Assembly (NCBI GenBank): GCA_033002965.1
Contig: JAURVB010008380.1
Location: forward strand, 41,678 to 105,677
Origin: Piper betle
Taxonomy: Eukaryota > Streptophyta > Magnoliopsida > Piperales > Piperaceae
Direction of reading: 5' to 3'
Length of the DNA: 64,000 bases
Shown: piece after piece, positions 9,990 to 22,371 of the stretch
Numbering within the stretch: position 1 is the stretch's first letter
Layout of the letters: each line of letters begins with the position of its first letter
Position numbers and translations under genes: made by a program
Notes under the pieces: model-generated
The model's database searches: none
Told to the model about the DNA's origin: nothing
The model's input: only the letters and a program-made list of their open reading frames with translations

Positions 9990-12440
9990 ATCTCCACTTG
10001 GACTTAATATATACACGAAGATAATTGTATAACTTTATGAGCTCCAAAACATATGCCATTATTCCAAAATAACAATCTCGTTCATTAATCAAATATCAAT
10101 ATAAGATCAAGGCGATTTTTGTTACATTTATCGTACCCATCCATGGTCGCATACGTCAAGATAATTAAATAACATAGATCAAGTATGGATGTGTAGCATG
10201 AAAATTAGATGTAATTTGATCTAATATGCCTATTTTCAACTGGTCCAACCTTATGAGATCACCAAAATAAAATACCAAAACAGAGTGAACCTTCAACCAA
10301 ATACAAACTCCCACTAAAGTAGCATATCATCAAATGATACAACACCCATAGTGAGCAACATGCTCATAGAAAGACCGTGGGTGGTAAACTTTTAGTAAGC
10401 GGATCCGCAACCATAGAGTTTGTCCTAATTTGCTCTATAAAGACTTTGCCACTCTGAACTCTTTCTTTCACAACAGGAACTTGATCTCTAATATGTTTTG
10501 ATTTAGATGAGCTCTTGTTGTTATATTGAACATAATACCGCAGATCGATTGTCACAAATTTTTTAAATGGTCTTTAAATATTATCAATAATGCGTAGCCT
10601 TGTGACAAAATTCTGCAACCATATTCCATGATTGGATGCTTCATAACAAGCTATGAATTCAACTGCCATAGTGGAAGAAGCTATGAGTGTCTGCTTAACA
10701 CTTCATCCAAGAAATAGGTCCTCCAAAGCAAACAGATAAACATAGCCAGAAGTGGATCGATGACTATCTTGGCATCCAGCAAAGTCAGAATCAGAATACC
10801 CGATGATCTCAAGTTAATCTGACTTCTGATATGTAAGGATGTAATGTTTTATTCTTTGAAGATATCTAATGACTCTTTTGGCTGCTATCTAGTGATCCAA
10901 TCTCGGATTACTTAAATATCTGCCCATCATTCCAATAATATACTCAATATCTAGACGCGTACATACTTGAGCATACATAAGACCTCCCACTGCTGAAGCA
11001 TAGGGAATCCTTTACATTTCCTTTCCTTCTATATGATTTTTAGGGCATTGATTGGGACTTAATTTGTCTCCTTTAGAAAGATGGGTATCTCTTAGTTTAC
11101 AATTTTGCATGCCAAATCTTTTAAGCACTTTTTTCTATATAGGTCTTTTGTGATAATCCAAGTATACATCGAGAAGGATCCCGATGTATTTGAATTCCTA
11201 ATACAAAGACGCATTTCCAAGATCTTTCATTTCCAATTTTTGATAAAAATCTCTTGGTTTCGTGCAAAAAAATCTATATCATTACTGGCAAGCAATATAT
11301 CATCAACATATAAAACCAGGAAAATATATTTACTCCCACTAAACTTATGGTATATACAATCATCAATAACATTCATTTCAAACCAAACGAGAGAATCACT
11401 TGATGAAATTTGTGATACCAATGACGAGAAGCCTGTTTAAGTCCATAGATAGATTGCTTTCATTAACAAACTATATTCTTTGAATCTCCCGATACAAAGT
11501 TTCTTCTCTTTTGGTTGCACCATATAACTTGTCTCATCAATGTCACCATTTAGAAACGTAGTCTTTACATCCATCTGATGTAACTCAAAATCAAAATATG
11601 CCACTAATGCCATAATTATTCTGAATGAGCCTTCCGATGAAACTGAGAGAAAGTCTCATTATAATCGATGCCTTCCTTTGAGTAAAACCCTTTGCAACAA
11701 GACGAGCTTATATCTTTCTACATTACCTTTCGAATCCCTTTGATTTTAAATATCCATTTACAATCAATAGGTTTCGCACCTTCAGGCAATGGAACAAGAT
11801 TCCAAACGTCATTAGCTTGTATAGACTTTATCTCTTCATTCATGGCATCAATCCACTTTTAAGAATTAGAACTCTTAATGGCTCGATGAAAGTTGATTGG
11901 ATCATCTTCCACCATTTCAATGCTATCCTCATGTTTCTTCGAGAAAGATGATATAATCATCAAAAATTACATTTCTTTTTCTCTGTGGATCACCTTAACG
12001 GCATTTACTCTTGAGGTTGTTGAGTTTTCTCTTCAGATATAACTTGATCAGGGAGATTCTTGACATTGTCTTGTAATTCTAGTATTGTTTCTTGAACAAC
12101 ATCACGAATATAACCTTGATCCCGATTATTGTCAAGAACAATCATGGGAAGAAAATAGATTCTTCTTCAAAGACAAAGCCTCTAACTTCATTCCCCTTTC
12201 AAATTCAACATCCTTAAAGAACTGGGCATTTTCTGTCTCAAAGAATGACCTTATTGTGATCATAAAGCTTATATCCTCTAGACCATTCAAAATACCTAAT
12301 AAAATAGCTGTTAACTGTTCTTCAGTCCAATTCTTTTTCATTTGGCCTATAAAGCCTTACCTCAGCTGGACAACCCCAAATACATAAATGCATAATACTA
12401 GGTTTATTTCAATCCATAATTCATAATGGGTCTTAAAAGT
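9990..12440 (-). pseudogene. copia integrase C-terminus, RT and RNase H, broken
   Basis: On the minus strand the order is: HLCIWGCPAE and RSFFETENAQFFKDVEF (integrase C-terminal region, 12200-12440); NVWDL-type and LNGDIDETSYMVQP (RT N-terminal part, about 11500-11560); VLYVDDILLASNDIDFF (RT catalytic box, about 11270-11320); then DSDF-like and KSKHIRDQVPVVKERVQSG plus VADPLTKSLPP (RNase H and tail, 10364-10555). The YVDD box is intact, but frameshifts and stops occur throughout. It would have made cDNA from element RNA; now non-functional. Confidence 0.88.
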
Positions 12441-12679
12441 TGCCTTTGACAAAATTAGTAGCTTCCTTAGCCCCCTTTTCTAATCCTTAAAATTGTCTTT
12501 AAAATTAGAACTGAATTGATGTTGGCAGAAATCATATAAGCAGATTGATTAACCGGATTCATAGAACAAAATAAAATGCCCATAATAAGATTAATAATTC
12601 AATCAATATTGAACTCTCATCATCAGATACCTAACACAATATTAATATTTAGTCTTTAGACAAAAATATTAATTTGTAA

Positions 12680-13010
12680 ATGGTACTCTAAGTGTAGTAA
12701 TTAAATATGGATAATAAATCCTGTCAAATAATAAACCTTCTTTTGGGCCGATTTATTATTCACATGAAAACTTGATAATTATCTCATATTTAAAATGAGT
12801 TTCAATACAATAATCAAATATAGATAATAAATTCTGTCAAATAATAAACCTTCATTTGGGCCAATTTATTATCTACGTGGACACTTAACAATCATCCCAT
12901 ACTTATTACCATAAATGAATATATAATTATGCCAAATATTAACCTTTTTTTGGGTCGATTAATATCTACATAAATTAAATACTCATAATCATCTTAATAT
13001 TTAAAAATTA
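12680..13010 (-). repeat. Three degenerate tandem repeats in copia leader
   Basis: A unit of about 120 bp with the core ATAATAAAYYCTGTCAAATAATAAACCTTC and TTTGGGCC.ATTTATTAT appears three times (about 12705, 12815 and 12920 onward). The same repeated words are present at 32870-33050 in the leader of the plus-strand copia copy, so the array belongs to the element's untranslated leader. Confidence 0.75.
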
Positions 13011-13268
13011 ATTTTCACAAAAGTGGAAACTTTGGCAGATATATTTTAGTCCTTAATAAATTTTAAAATATTAATTATAGCTGAACAAAAAAAGGTTATA
13101 AAAATAACTTTATGTGAGAGTTTCCAAAATTATAACCTTTTGTAATTGTATTTTCATGTACTTTCCTTAATCCTGAATCTGTAAATCTAAATGGGATATA
13201 GAACTGAATAGTTCCAATCCATAATTTACATATAAATTAAAACCTAATACTCAATGATTTAATATGAA

Positions 13269-13285
13269 GGTGGCTTTGAAATCAC
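13269..13285 (-). promoter_or_regulatory. Primer-binding site of minus-strand copia
   Basis: The minus strand reads GTGATTTCAAAGCCACC one base inside the 5' LTR. It resembles the initiator-Met primer site TGGTATCAGAGCCAC with a few changes. Confidence 0.6.
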
Positions 13286-13286
13286 T

Positions 13287-13727
13287 TGTTAGACTTTATT
13301 AGATTTTATATCAAATCATCGAGTCAATAAATTAGATAGCGAAAGTGTACCTGAAGCCATAAAAAACTAGAGTTTTGACAGTTTTGACCACCTTAAGTTT
13401 TGGTCTTCTGAATCTAACAAGAGTTTTTCAAAACCTGAATTTTGGACAATAGAATACCAGAACGAAAATTGCTTATTAATCAGGGACCATAACCTCCTTA
13501 TTTATAGATTGTAGTTTCATAAATTCATTTTCACCCATCACAAAAAGAAAAATATAAAAAGGTATCTATACATTGAATTCTACACTTTTTGCGTTGAATT
13601 CCATACCTTAATTTATGGCCCATAACCTTTCACACTTTAGTAAATCAATTTAATTTAGATCAACCTTATATAATAACATATTATATAATTTTTGATTCAC
13701 GTATATATTTATGTCCAACATCCAACA
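13287..13727 (-). repeat. 5' LTR of minus-strand copia element
   Basis: 441 bp, matching 9541-9958 with scattered differences and small indels. Directly followed outward by the CATAT target duplication. Confidence 0.92.
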
Positions 13728-13732
13728 CATAT

Positions 13733-16383
13733 TTAATGGTGAATTAGACTAGACGTAGACTAGACTAGACGTGGACTAAGGAGTTTGCTATGGGACAGAC
13801 ATAGAGTAGGGAGCTAGCCCGAGGCTGAAAAAATGAATTCTAAAAATGAAAATTCTTAGAGGTAGGTAAATTATAATAACTCATAAAAAATAATCTTATA
13901 TCCAACACCTCTTACTATAAAATTTAATATATATAAAGATGTGTTTGTAAATTTTTAATTTTTTTAGCTATTTTTTAAATAGATGACTTAAGCCAATCAG
14001 TTGGTAGTTGGGTAGGATTGTCACATTAACATCTCTAAAAATAATTCTAAATTTCACGCAGGCCAAGTGAAGTTAGTCGTTGGGTACAACGGTGCCTAGT
14101 TGGCTAATGAACTTACAATAAAAAATATCTTTCAAAGAGCCTTCCTGAAATATGGGAATTTGGCATGATTAAAGGTAACAAAGAGGTTCCAATTTGCTGG
14201 TTGACCGAACTCGCAAATTGGAACTCAGTGACATCCAAAATATGCACTTAAAATCAAAGTAGACATTTTTTAGATATCAATTTTTAATATTTTTATGTTT
14301 ATACTTTTTTTTGGGAAAAAATTAAATATTCTTCCCCTTTGTAATGTCAAAATGAGAACATGTCAAGTTCAGAAACTTTGTTGGCCTATAAATATTTCAA
14401 TATGTTTATTGAAAGTTTTTGTATAAGAGAAAGATATTAAAATATATTGTTCCACAAGTCTGAAAATATTCAAAGACCACTAATTTATATCTAGTTTGTT
14501 CACAGCTCAAATATTTTCATACTTAGATTTATAGTTCAATTAATTCCATAATCTTGTAAACATTAATTTACCATTCGGAACTAATAAGTTAATATTTATT
14601 ATGTTTAATAGTTATTAGATTGTTTTATTTATTAATATTTGTGAAGGCATAATTCGCACATTGTGAAGGGTTTATGACTAGTTTAGTACTAAACCAATTT
14701 TTTTTGTTTTGGGGGAAAAAGTGAAAAGTTAGATAAACAAAATTTGATCTTTTTCAAAAATATAAATAACACTCAACTTGAATTGCTCAGTGCCCACCCT
14801 CAATTTGTAATTTTGTAGCTAGTATAGTTGAATCAGTGGTACAGTCCTTGAATATGGATGATGTGCAGTGGGTGATTAAACTAGTGTGATTAACCTTCTC
14901 TTTTTTTTTTTTTTGGGGGGGGGGGCGGCGGGGAATCGTAATGTCATACGTCATAAACACGCATAATTCGCCATGCTGTGTTCTCTTTGAAGAAGACAAG
15001 AAGATGGTGTCCTCCAAAGAGTCAATATTTGTCTTTTCCCTACATGCACGGAACGAAAGAGATTTTTTAATTCCTTTGAGAAAAAAAAAGGAAAATTTTA
15101 ATGTTTTAACTTCTAAGCATGAAACTGTTTTAGATGGAAGCAGTTGCATGTCGTCTTCTAATGCCGTAACGAAACACTCCACTTATTTTTAAAACAAATT
15201 TATCAAACCTCCAAATGCATAGTTAATTATTTCATTAATATTTTGATTCGAAATTTTGAAATGAAAAAGACGCGACCAATTTAAAAAGCTTAACAGCTTA
15301 TCCAAAATGACTATACTAGTATTTATTAAGATCATAACTTACAATTATTGTTTTTTTAAAAAAATTTCTGCTTGTATTTTACACGGTCCTTACATGTTCA
15401 TCTATTTAATTACGTACCGAACAATTAATTTAATTGATTAGTACCTTTGGGGAGAATTCTTTATACATCGATCAAGCTAATCTAATTAGTGTACTATTAT
15501 ATAATATATGTATTTGGACTGGTTGATTCTGTACGTACTCTCCCAACCAAGAGTTTTTTTGTCATTATCATCTTCCAATTAATTAAATAACCTTCTAATT
15601 GTGACTAGCGAGCGTGGAACACATTCATGTTATATAAATTGTATCCTAATTATTTGCCGCTTATGACAAGATTAGATCGATGTATCTTCATTTTTATGCA
15701 TGTTTGTCTAGCTACTACTCTTTATTATCATAAAAACATATATAAAATGGAAGCTGATCTCAATCAGCTCCTCACAAAGTCGCTCTAATACTTCAGACTA
15801 CATCACCATATGACATGCATATAAATCTATATGGTACCTAAAATTCAAAGACTGCCCATGCATAACTGGAAATTTGTAGCTGATTTTCTCTATATTTCAG
15901 TGCTTATTGATTGCTGCCAATTAGTAGAGTAATTGAGCTCATGAGCTGATTTTCATCACTAATTAATTGAAGCTTGACTTGATCTAAGGTTATAGTTTTG
16001 TAAACTAAGCGCGAGTGGTTCAAAACTCATAGTTCATATTTGGTTCAATTTTTTTTGAGTGAAACGGATTAGAGTACTCCTTTGATGACTCCGCCAAATT
16101 TTAACCCAGATAAATAGTTTGAACTAACACATATACAAAACTCGAGAATGAAAATAAAAAATTATATACTCAGCTACCAACCTAGCCAGTTCTGATCAAT
16201 TGGCTCTCACATATGTATTAGCTGGGTTCTTTAACTCTTTCAATCTGGATTGTTAATATTACCTTACATGAACTTTCACATGGTTATTAACAAAAAGACA
16301 TGACGAGCATCTTTGCAGTTGCTACTGAGACAATTATTCACATGATGATCTTGAAGTCATCAAAAGAGACGTCTTTGGTTCTT

Positions 16384-16455
<72 letters not shown>

Positions 16456-16577
16456 ATGATCTTCATCTTTCAGCAAGAAAATATTAATGCACTGTCATCA
16501 AAACAAGCTTTTTCTTATGGCTTAAAATCATCATGTTATATTATGTACAAAACATGACTTGAAAGTAAATATGATCT
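13733..16577. other. Intergenic: decayed TRIM-like piece, homopolymer run, TA microsatellite
   Basis: 13745-13910 has TAGACTAGACGT repeats, then AATTCTAAAAATGAAAATTCTTAGAGGTAGG. This resembles the interior and 3' end of the small LTR element at 21691-22134. 14899-14936 is a T run followed by a G run. 16386-16452 is an uninterrupted TA repeat of 67 bp, just beyond the 3' end of the ERF gene. The rest shows no coding or element signal. Short open frames at 14787-15192 overlap on both strands and look random. Confidence 0.6.
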
Positions 16578-17448
16578 TTAATGGTTGATCACATCATCAA
16601 ACTCTGTTGGAGCAAATGACGGAGGCACAATAACAGATGAGGCCACCTTAAACCTCTTACTCTTGCTCATCATCAAATCATCCTCGCTTTCAAATTTATA
16701 ACCATTCATGCTATTCCACCCCATACCAACCATACTCTCCTCTTGATCAAATCCAAGACTGCTCATCAAAGGCCCCATTTCCCCGACATCCGAATTTCTG
16801 GTAATTGGCCGGAATCCACCAATTGAATCTTGATTTTCGCCGGTAGCATTGCCGGAGGAGAGATCATACATGGTTGGAGTGTCATAGCAAGGTCTTTGCG
16901 TTTGGTGGGGGACTACAATGCTAGGTTGCACCACCTTCTCTATGGTGTTTTCGTCGAATTGTTGGTGCAAGTGCTGGCAGTGGTTATGGATGCGAGGACG
17001 GTGGAAGATGCTGGCAAAGGTGAAGTGGTCGCTGACCCTCGACTTCGCCGTCTTGTTCTCCGACGACCTCGCAATTATGCTCCGAATGTTCTTGCTTAGC
17101 TTCGCTTTCAGCGAGGTGAAGCTCAGCCCCTTCGTCCCCCTCCGGTTCGCTCACCAAGTCGCCCTCAGGTGGGGAGACGACGTCAGAGACGGTGGGGGAG
17201 GCGGGCGTGAAGTTCGTACGGGCATTGTCGCCACGGAGGGCCCTTGCCGCCTCGTCGTAGGCCCTCGCCGCCTCCTCCGGGCTGTCAAATGTGCCCAACC
17301 ACAGCCTCATACGCTGGGAGGAGTCCTTGATCTCGGCCACCCACCTGCCCGACGGCCGCTGCCTGACTCCGATGAAGCGGCGGGCAGCCGTGGATAATTT
17401 GCCTTGATTGGCCGGGCGGCCGGAGTTATCTACCGGTGGTCCAGCCAT
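16578..17448 (-). CDS. AP2/ERF transcription factor, ERN/RAP2-11-like, with one frameshift
   Basis: Intronless minus-strand gene. The ATG at 17448 opens a frame with an AP2 domain at residues 25-80 ([48 protein letters not shown]). The basic RWVAEIKD strand is typical of ERN1/RAP2-11-type ERFs, nuclear proteins binding GCC-box-like DNA. The frame leaves an acidic Pro/Glu stretch and stops at 16984. The +1 frame carries a plausible continuation: [24 protein letters not shown], then Gln/Asn-rich and acidic sequence ending ..[12 protein letters not shown] at 16578. That frame has a stop at 17151-17153, so the shift lies just after it, most likely in one of two C runs (17127-17130, 17136-17140). 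One base change would restore about 290 aa. It is either a recent pseudogene or a homopolymer sequence error. Subfamily assignment is from domain wording only. Confidence 0.82.
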
Positions 17449-17489
17449 GGCCGGGTTGTGTTGGTATGGTTTCGGAGGGGGTGATGAAC

Positions 17490-17497
17490 TTATAAAT
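17490..17497 (-). promoter_or_regulatory. TATA-like box of the ERN-like gene
   Basis: The minus strand reads ATTTATAAG about 43 bp before the ATG at 17448. This is the only well-formed TATA motif close upstream and would give a very short leader. Confidence 0.45.
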
Positions 17498-17947
17498 TGG
17501 TTTTATTACTACGAATGGTATCTTATGAAGGCTAAGAGATACCAATTGTTATGTTTTTGGGAAGGTTTAGAGATACCAACGCCACATATATAATGTAGAT
17601 ATATGATAAGAAGGTGAGTAAAAAAAAGAATCAAGTTCGAGCATATGCCCACATACCAACACCAAACTTTTATTTTATAATTACAATTATTGAAGAAGTA
17701 ATTCGTCTTTAACTCTCGAGTAGGACTAAATGACAAAATTTCAACTGACATACATTCCTTTAATGATGTATAATGACGAGATCACGGCCAGTTTAGCACC
17801 TAGAGTTGAAGCCGGGTTGTGAAGCCAAAGGATGAGAATTAATTGGTACTGTTAAGTGATTCAACCATAAAGTTAATTAGAACAGGCATGGTTTAGCGCT
17901 TGTAATTTAAGTGATTAAGTATTAACTAATTAATTCTTGTAAGGATG

Positions 17948-18126
17948 AGAAAAGATTTGTTGTAACAAGTGCTATAATAAATTCCTTATATTAGTGTAAA
18001 TTATCACAATTTATAGATTTTAACTACTTATTTTAATTATATTTTTTAGATTTCATAATTATTGGTGATTTACATCAATTACAAAGTGAGTTTGTTGTAA
18101 CACTTCCTAAAACAAATCTTTTCTTG
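17948..18126. mobile_element. Probable MITE or foldback element
   Basis: The left arm (GAGAAAAGATTTGTTGTAAC, then a long AT-rich stretch with TTAGTGTAAATTATCACAA) matches the reverse complement of the right arm (18060-18126) over roughly 60-70 bp with mismatches. About 40 bp of AT-rich loop lies between. There is no coding capacity and no clear terminal duplication, so the superfamily is not assigned. Confidence 0.5.
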
Positions 18127-18129
18127 TAA

Positions 18130-19043
18130 GAGATGATAGCCCTTTCAGTAATCAAGATGAAAAAAGGAGATACAAGTGTTAAGTTACCTAACTAAAAGGT
18201 AAAATTAATTTTCCCTTATATAAATTAGTTTTATTATCTTTAACAATTGATTTGCTGATCTTAAAACGCATCTGCACATAATTTGCCTTCCGCAGCCAAC
18301 CAGCACCGAAAAATTGGCGCCTCAAGCGAAGCCGCAATACAACGAGCCATTGCAGAGCCGACAAAAAGGCCAGGCCGCCCATATTGTGTCGGCTTGTGAG
18401 TTGGAGAACGGGTTCCCCACGCTGGCCCTAATTCTTTAATTACTTTTAATAAAATTGATTTTCTTATTTGATTTGTTGATTAATTAATTATTATCATGGG
18501 CCCAAATCAAATTTGTTTATTGGGCTTATATGTGGAGTCATACTCATGGCTCTTGGCCGTTGGAGCCCAATTGATCTGGTGGGCCCGTGACCCACTTTGT
18601 AGTTTGTCCTATTCATTGGATGGAAATGGTTCCCATCTCTGCCCTCCCTAATATATAGTCGGACATTAATATTTTTTTCAACATAATATAAAAAGGATTT
18701 CATATTTCGTATTATTGTTATTATATATATAAGAGAGAGAGAAGTTAAATCCCCCCCCTCCCCTCCTAGATCTGGTCGTCGATGACCGGACAAGGCTACT
18801 TTCAGCCAGATCCAACTACGATCGGCCTGACCTAGCTGCCCCCCTTGCCATCTCTGGTTGGCCACCATTTGTTCTGGCCAGCCATAGGCCAGATCCAGCT
18901 GCAACCTGACCATTAGTGGCATCAAGTGTGGGTGGGGTTTGATTTTTAAAATTTTGATTTAATGTGAACCATCCTTATAATCAGATGGTCCATATTGATA
19001 TGGAGGCAAGAAATTTTTTATCCCATGAGGGAAGACTATTCAA

Positions 19044-19104
<61 letters not shown>

Positions 19105-20311
19105 TGTTTGCTCTTATGTAATGAATTTCACTTATTGAAGCAAAATTGATTTTTGCTCATTTTTAATTGATTTTATCTAGGTTTAAGTTGCAAAATGGGA
19201 GTTAGGTCGAATTCGGTTTCATGCTAAAAGCCAGTTGGCCACCATAACAACCAGCCCTTTGCCAACCCTAATCAAGAGCGGCAATAATGTTAATTGGCTC
19301 GATTGTGATGGGTTTTATTTAATTGGGTTTAGATGAGTAGAAAAAAGTTGGAGCCAAAGATTCCTCTTACCCTAATTCCACTGGACTTGGAGATGGAAGC
19401 TTTTGTCTCCTACTAGTCCAACGGAAGCGATTATTGGCTTGTGTGGAATGACAGATGGCACGTATGGAGCAGTTAACTAGAGATTACTTGTTCAACTTGA
19501 ATTAATTTGGTTGCAAATGTTACATTCGTTTTACAAAATAATTTAAAAGGTAATTATTTAAATCTACTTGATATAATAAAGTAAATTTGTCTTGATCATA
19601 TATCTCTCCCACGTTTTTTTAATAAATTTCATTGAATTTAGAGAATTTTGAGAACATAGTCTAATTTGAATACTTAGATTATATTAATTAATAGTTCATA
19701 TTAGACTTTAGTTATTATTCTTAATTACAATATAATAATTCTTTCCTAAAATTTCTTACCACTTCCTACAACATGCAAGTAAAACATTTATATATTTTTA
19801 AAAAATTTCTTACCTCTTATTCTTATATCTTATAATGCACGTACCTACTTTTTATATAATCTATCGTAATTTTCTCTTAGCAGCCTATCCAAGTAAATTT
19901 CTTTCGACACCAAGTGGTATCATCATGATGTCTAACATAATACAATACTGTGGTTATTGATTAGTGATGGATATCACGTACGAGGAAATGATTGATTTCA
20001 ATCAAACATCATATACTAATGGAAAAAAATTAGCACAATAGAAGTTCTTAGTTATTTCAGATAAAAATTGTTGAATTACAATTGCCTGATGATGAAGGCA
20101 AACAGGTAGGAGACCAAGGAAACTTCAATACTATATTAATTTATAAGTTTTAAACCGTGGAAGAAAATCATCTATGGACAAACAATAGTTGAATGGGGTG
20201 TTTAATTTTTTGACAAGGTTTTTTTGTTTTTTTTAAAAAACACATAATTTAAATAGAGAACTAGATTTACTTTTGGCTAATATACTATGGGCCTTGAGTG
20301 CATACTAAAAT
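18130..20311. other. Intergenic sequence with TA microsatellite
   Basis: No gene recognised. 19049-19101 is a pure TA repeat. 18740-18930 has a C run and GC-richer sequence with open frames on the minus strand that show no known motif. Upstream of the ERN-like gene (17500-17950) nothing beyond the TATA-like box is evident. Confidence 0.6.
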
Positions 20312-21690
20312 TGTAAAACCCGGTCTCTCGGTCCGGTGTTTTACGTTTGGTTGTTGTTGGCTTGATCCGAGTAACACACAACACAGTATGTAGTTATGGG
20401 CTTGGGCATTGAGCGCATTTTTTATTAAGTTTTTCAATAAGCCCCAATTACCAAGTTGGTGGCTTGTGTTTCGTTTGATTGTGATGTGTAAATTAGTGTC
20501 ATGTTCGCATGTATTTCGTGCGCATCACCCTTTTGTCTCACGTTAGAATTAGAATCATGTCACATACATTTAGAAGTACCTCTTAGCCCTAGTCAAACCC
20601 TATAAGTTATCCAGAGCCTTTTCCTTTTTTTCCCTTTGTTTCCCTCTTTCCCCCTATTTCCCCTGTTTTCCCCTTTTGCGGTGTCGTGTGCTATGCAAGG
20701 GCACCCCGGGGTGCCACTGGAGCTCCTAGGCACCCTTGCGCTGGCGCCAAGGTGGGGGTGATCAAATCCCCTAGCTGCTAGCCTGTTTTTGGGGTTTTCT
20801 CTGCCTCCCTGCCCCTTTGCCGCCTTGTGTTGCCACCGCCACCTCTTTTTGGTTGTCACCTTGCCTCTGTATCCTCTTCCTCGTCCTTCTCTTCCTCTCC
20901 CTGCACAGGTACACCATCCCTCTTCCTCGTTTCTTTTCATTTTAACATGATCATGATTGCTGGCATGTAGAATCTCTGATTAGGCATGTAGACAAATAGA
21001 TCTTCATCTTATCATCTAGATCTATTAGTTTTCTTACCAATTACATGATAAAAAAATGATTTTTATTAAATTGTTGTGTTTTGGCTAATAAAATGTAATA
21101 AAATATTTGTGTTGGCTTAGATTTGTGAAACACTGACACCAACAATGAGACACTAGATCGATTTAATGATCTTGGAGATTTTATTGGGTTTTGTTGTATT
21201 TTCAGCGTCATTCTCTCATAATAGTTATTATAAATGAATTTGAAAAGTATGCTCAACTGATTTACCGGGTAACGCCTCCGGTCTAGTTGTCAATGAATTA
21301 AGGTAGGACATTACGCCAGGGTTAAGTTTAAATAATTGACCTGAAATCTTGAGTGACTTTTCATAATTTTACTAAGATCCTTTTCTCGATTAGTGTTGTG
21401 CATCCCAGAAAAATTGTACTGAGTCTTTTGGGCATTTTGATATCTCTTGTTCTATTTAATTACACGGATTAGAAATTATTTCATTATGAATTGAGACTTC
21501 ATGTTCGATATCTGTTTTATTTTACAGAATCTTATTTAGCAGCTATGATACATTCAACATGTGAATGACGTGTGATGTGGTGTGGTGTGTTGTTTAATTT
21601 TCTGCTCCTTTACATATCATGTCATTTGCTGCATCATATAGGATTGTTTGCATATCATTACATGCATGTATCAAACATGGTTTAAGTAGT

Positions 21691-22134
21691 TGTATGAAAT
21701 CTCTCAACTTAATCTCACATCTAATACTTACTGGGGTGAGATCCTATTTATAAGTGTGAATGGACTATAGATCTTTAACTTGGTTAACTACTTTTGAAGA
21801 GATAATTTAGGTCCATTATGTTACACTTTGGATCGGGTTGTTATCAATGGTATCAAAGTAACCTAGTTCCGTATTAAATAGTGGGTTGGACTAGACACGT
21901 TGACTAGACTACGAGTCATGAGCCAAAAAGGTCATGAGCTATGGGTAGTAACAGGTAGTATGGGAATTTCGGGACAAAATTTTCTAAGGTAAGTGGACTG
22001 TGAAATCCCTCAACTTAGTCTCACATCTAATACCTACTTATTAGTGAGAATGAACTATAGATCTTTAACTTGATTAACCACTTTTGAAGAGAAGACTTAG
22101 CCCATTACGTTACACTTTGAATCGGACTATTACA
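21691..22134 (+). mobile_element. TRIM-like miniature LTR element
   Basis: Two related short repeats, 21691-21845 and 21999-22134 (TGTGAAATCCCTCAACTTAG, TCTCACATCTAATACYTACT, CTATAGATCTTTAACTTG, TTACACTTTG), flank about 150 bp. Immediately after the first repeat is TGGTATCAAAGT, an initiator-Met type primer site (21848-21859). No open frame exists inside. I see no clean target duplication. The inner sequence recurs in decayed form near 13745-13910. Confidence 0.7.
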
Positions 22135-22371
22135 AATTGTCTGTATTTACTAGGTCGTGTGGAGATGACCTAGTCCATTACAACTCACCGAGCTAGGACG
22201 TGGAGCTTGCTTCACAGGTCCACTAGGAGTCCTCTCTGCTTTATCTATAGCTTATCTCTATCGCGGTTATGTTTTATACTGTAGGACGCAGTTACTGGAG
22301 TTCTTTTAGATCTCACTACCTTCGAGTTATTTTACTATTTTTAAATTAATAAAACTTTAAAGTTGAGATCC

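Larger units (their letters stand above)
9541..13727 (-). mobile_element. Ty1/copia element with intact termini, 5' coding half deleted
   Basis: LTRs at 9541-9958 and 13287-13727 are both bounded by TGTTAGACTT...CCAACA. The whole element is flanked by a perfect 5-bp duplication CATAT (9536-9540 and 13728-13732). On the minus strand the order is 5' LTR, primer site, a repeat-rich leader, then coding sequence that starts only at the integrase C-terminus and runs through RT and RNase H. Gag, protease and the integrase core are missing. Related to the plus-strand copy at 31951-42730. Confidence 0.92.

Noticed and set aside
14787..15192. Complementary open frames of 131 and 83 codons
   Set aside because: Opposite-strand frames over the same bases with low-complexity Lys and Pro runs from homopolymers; no recognisable domain.
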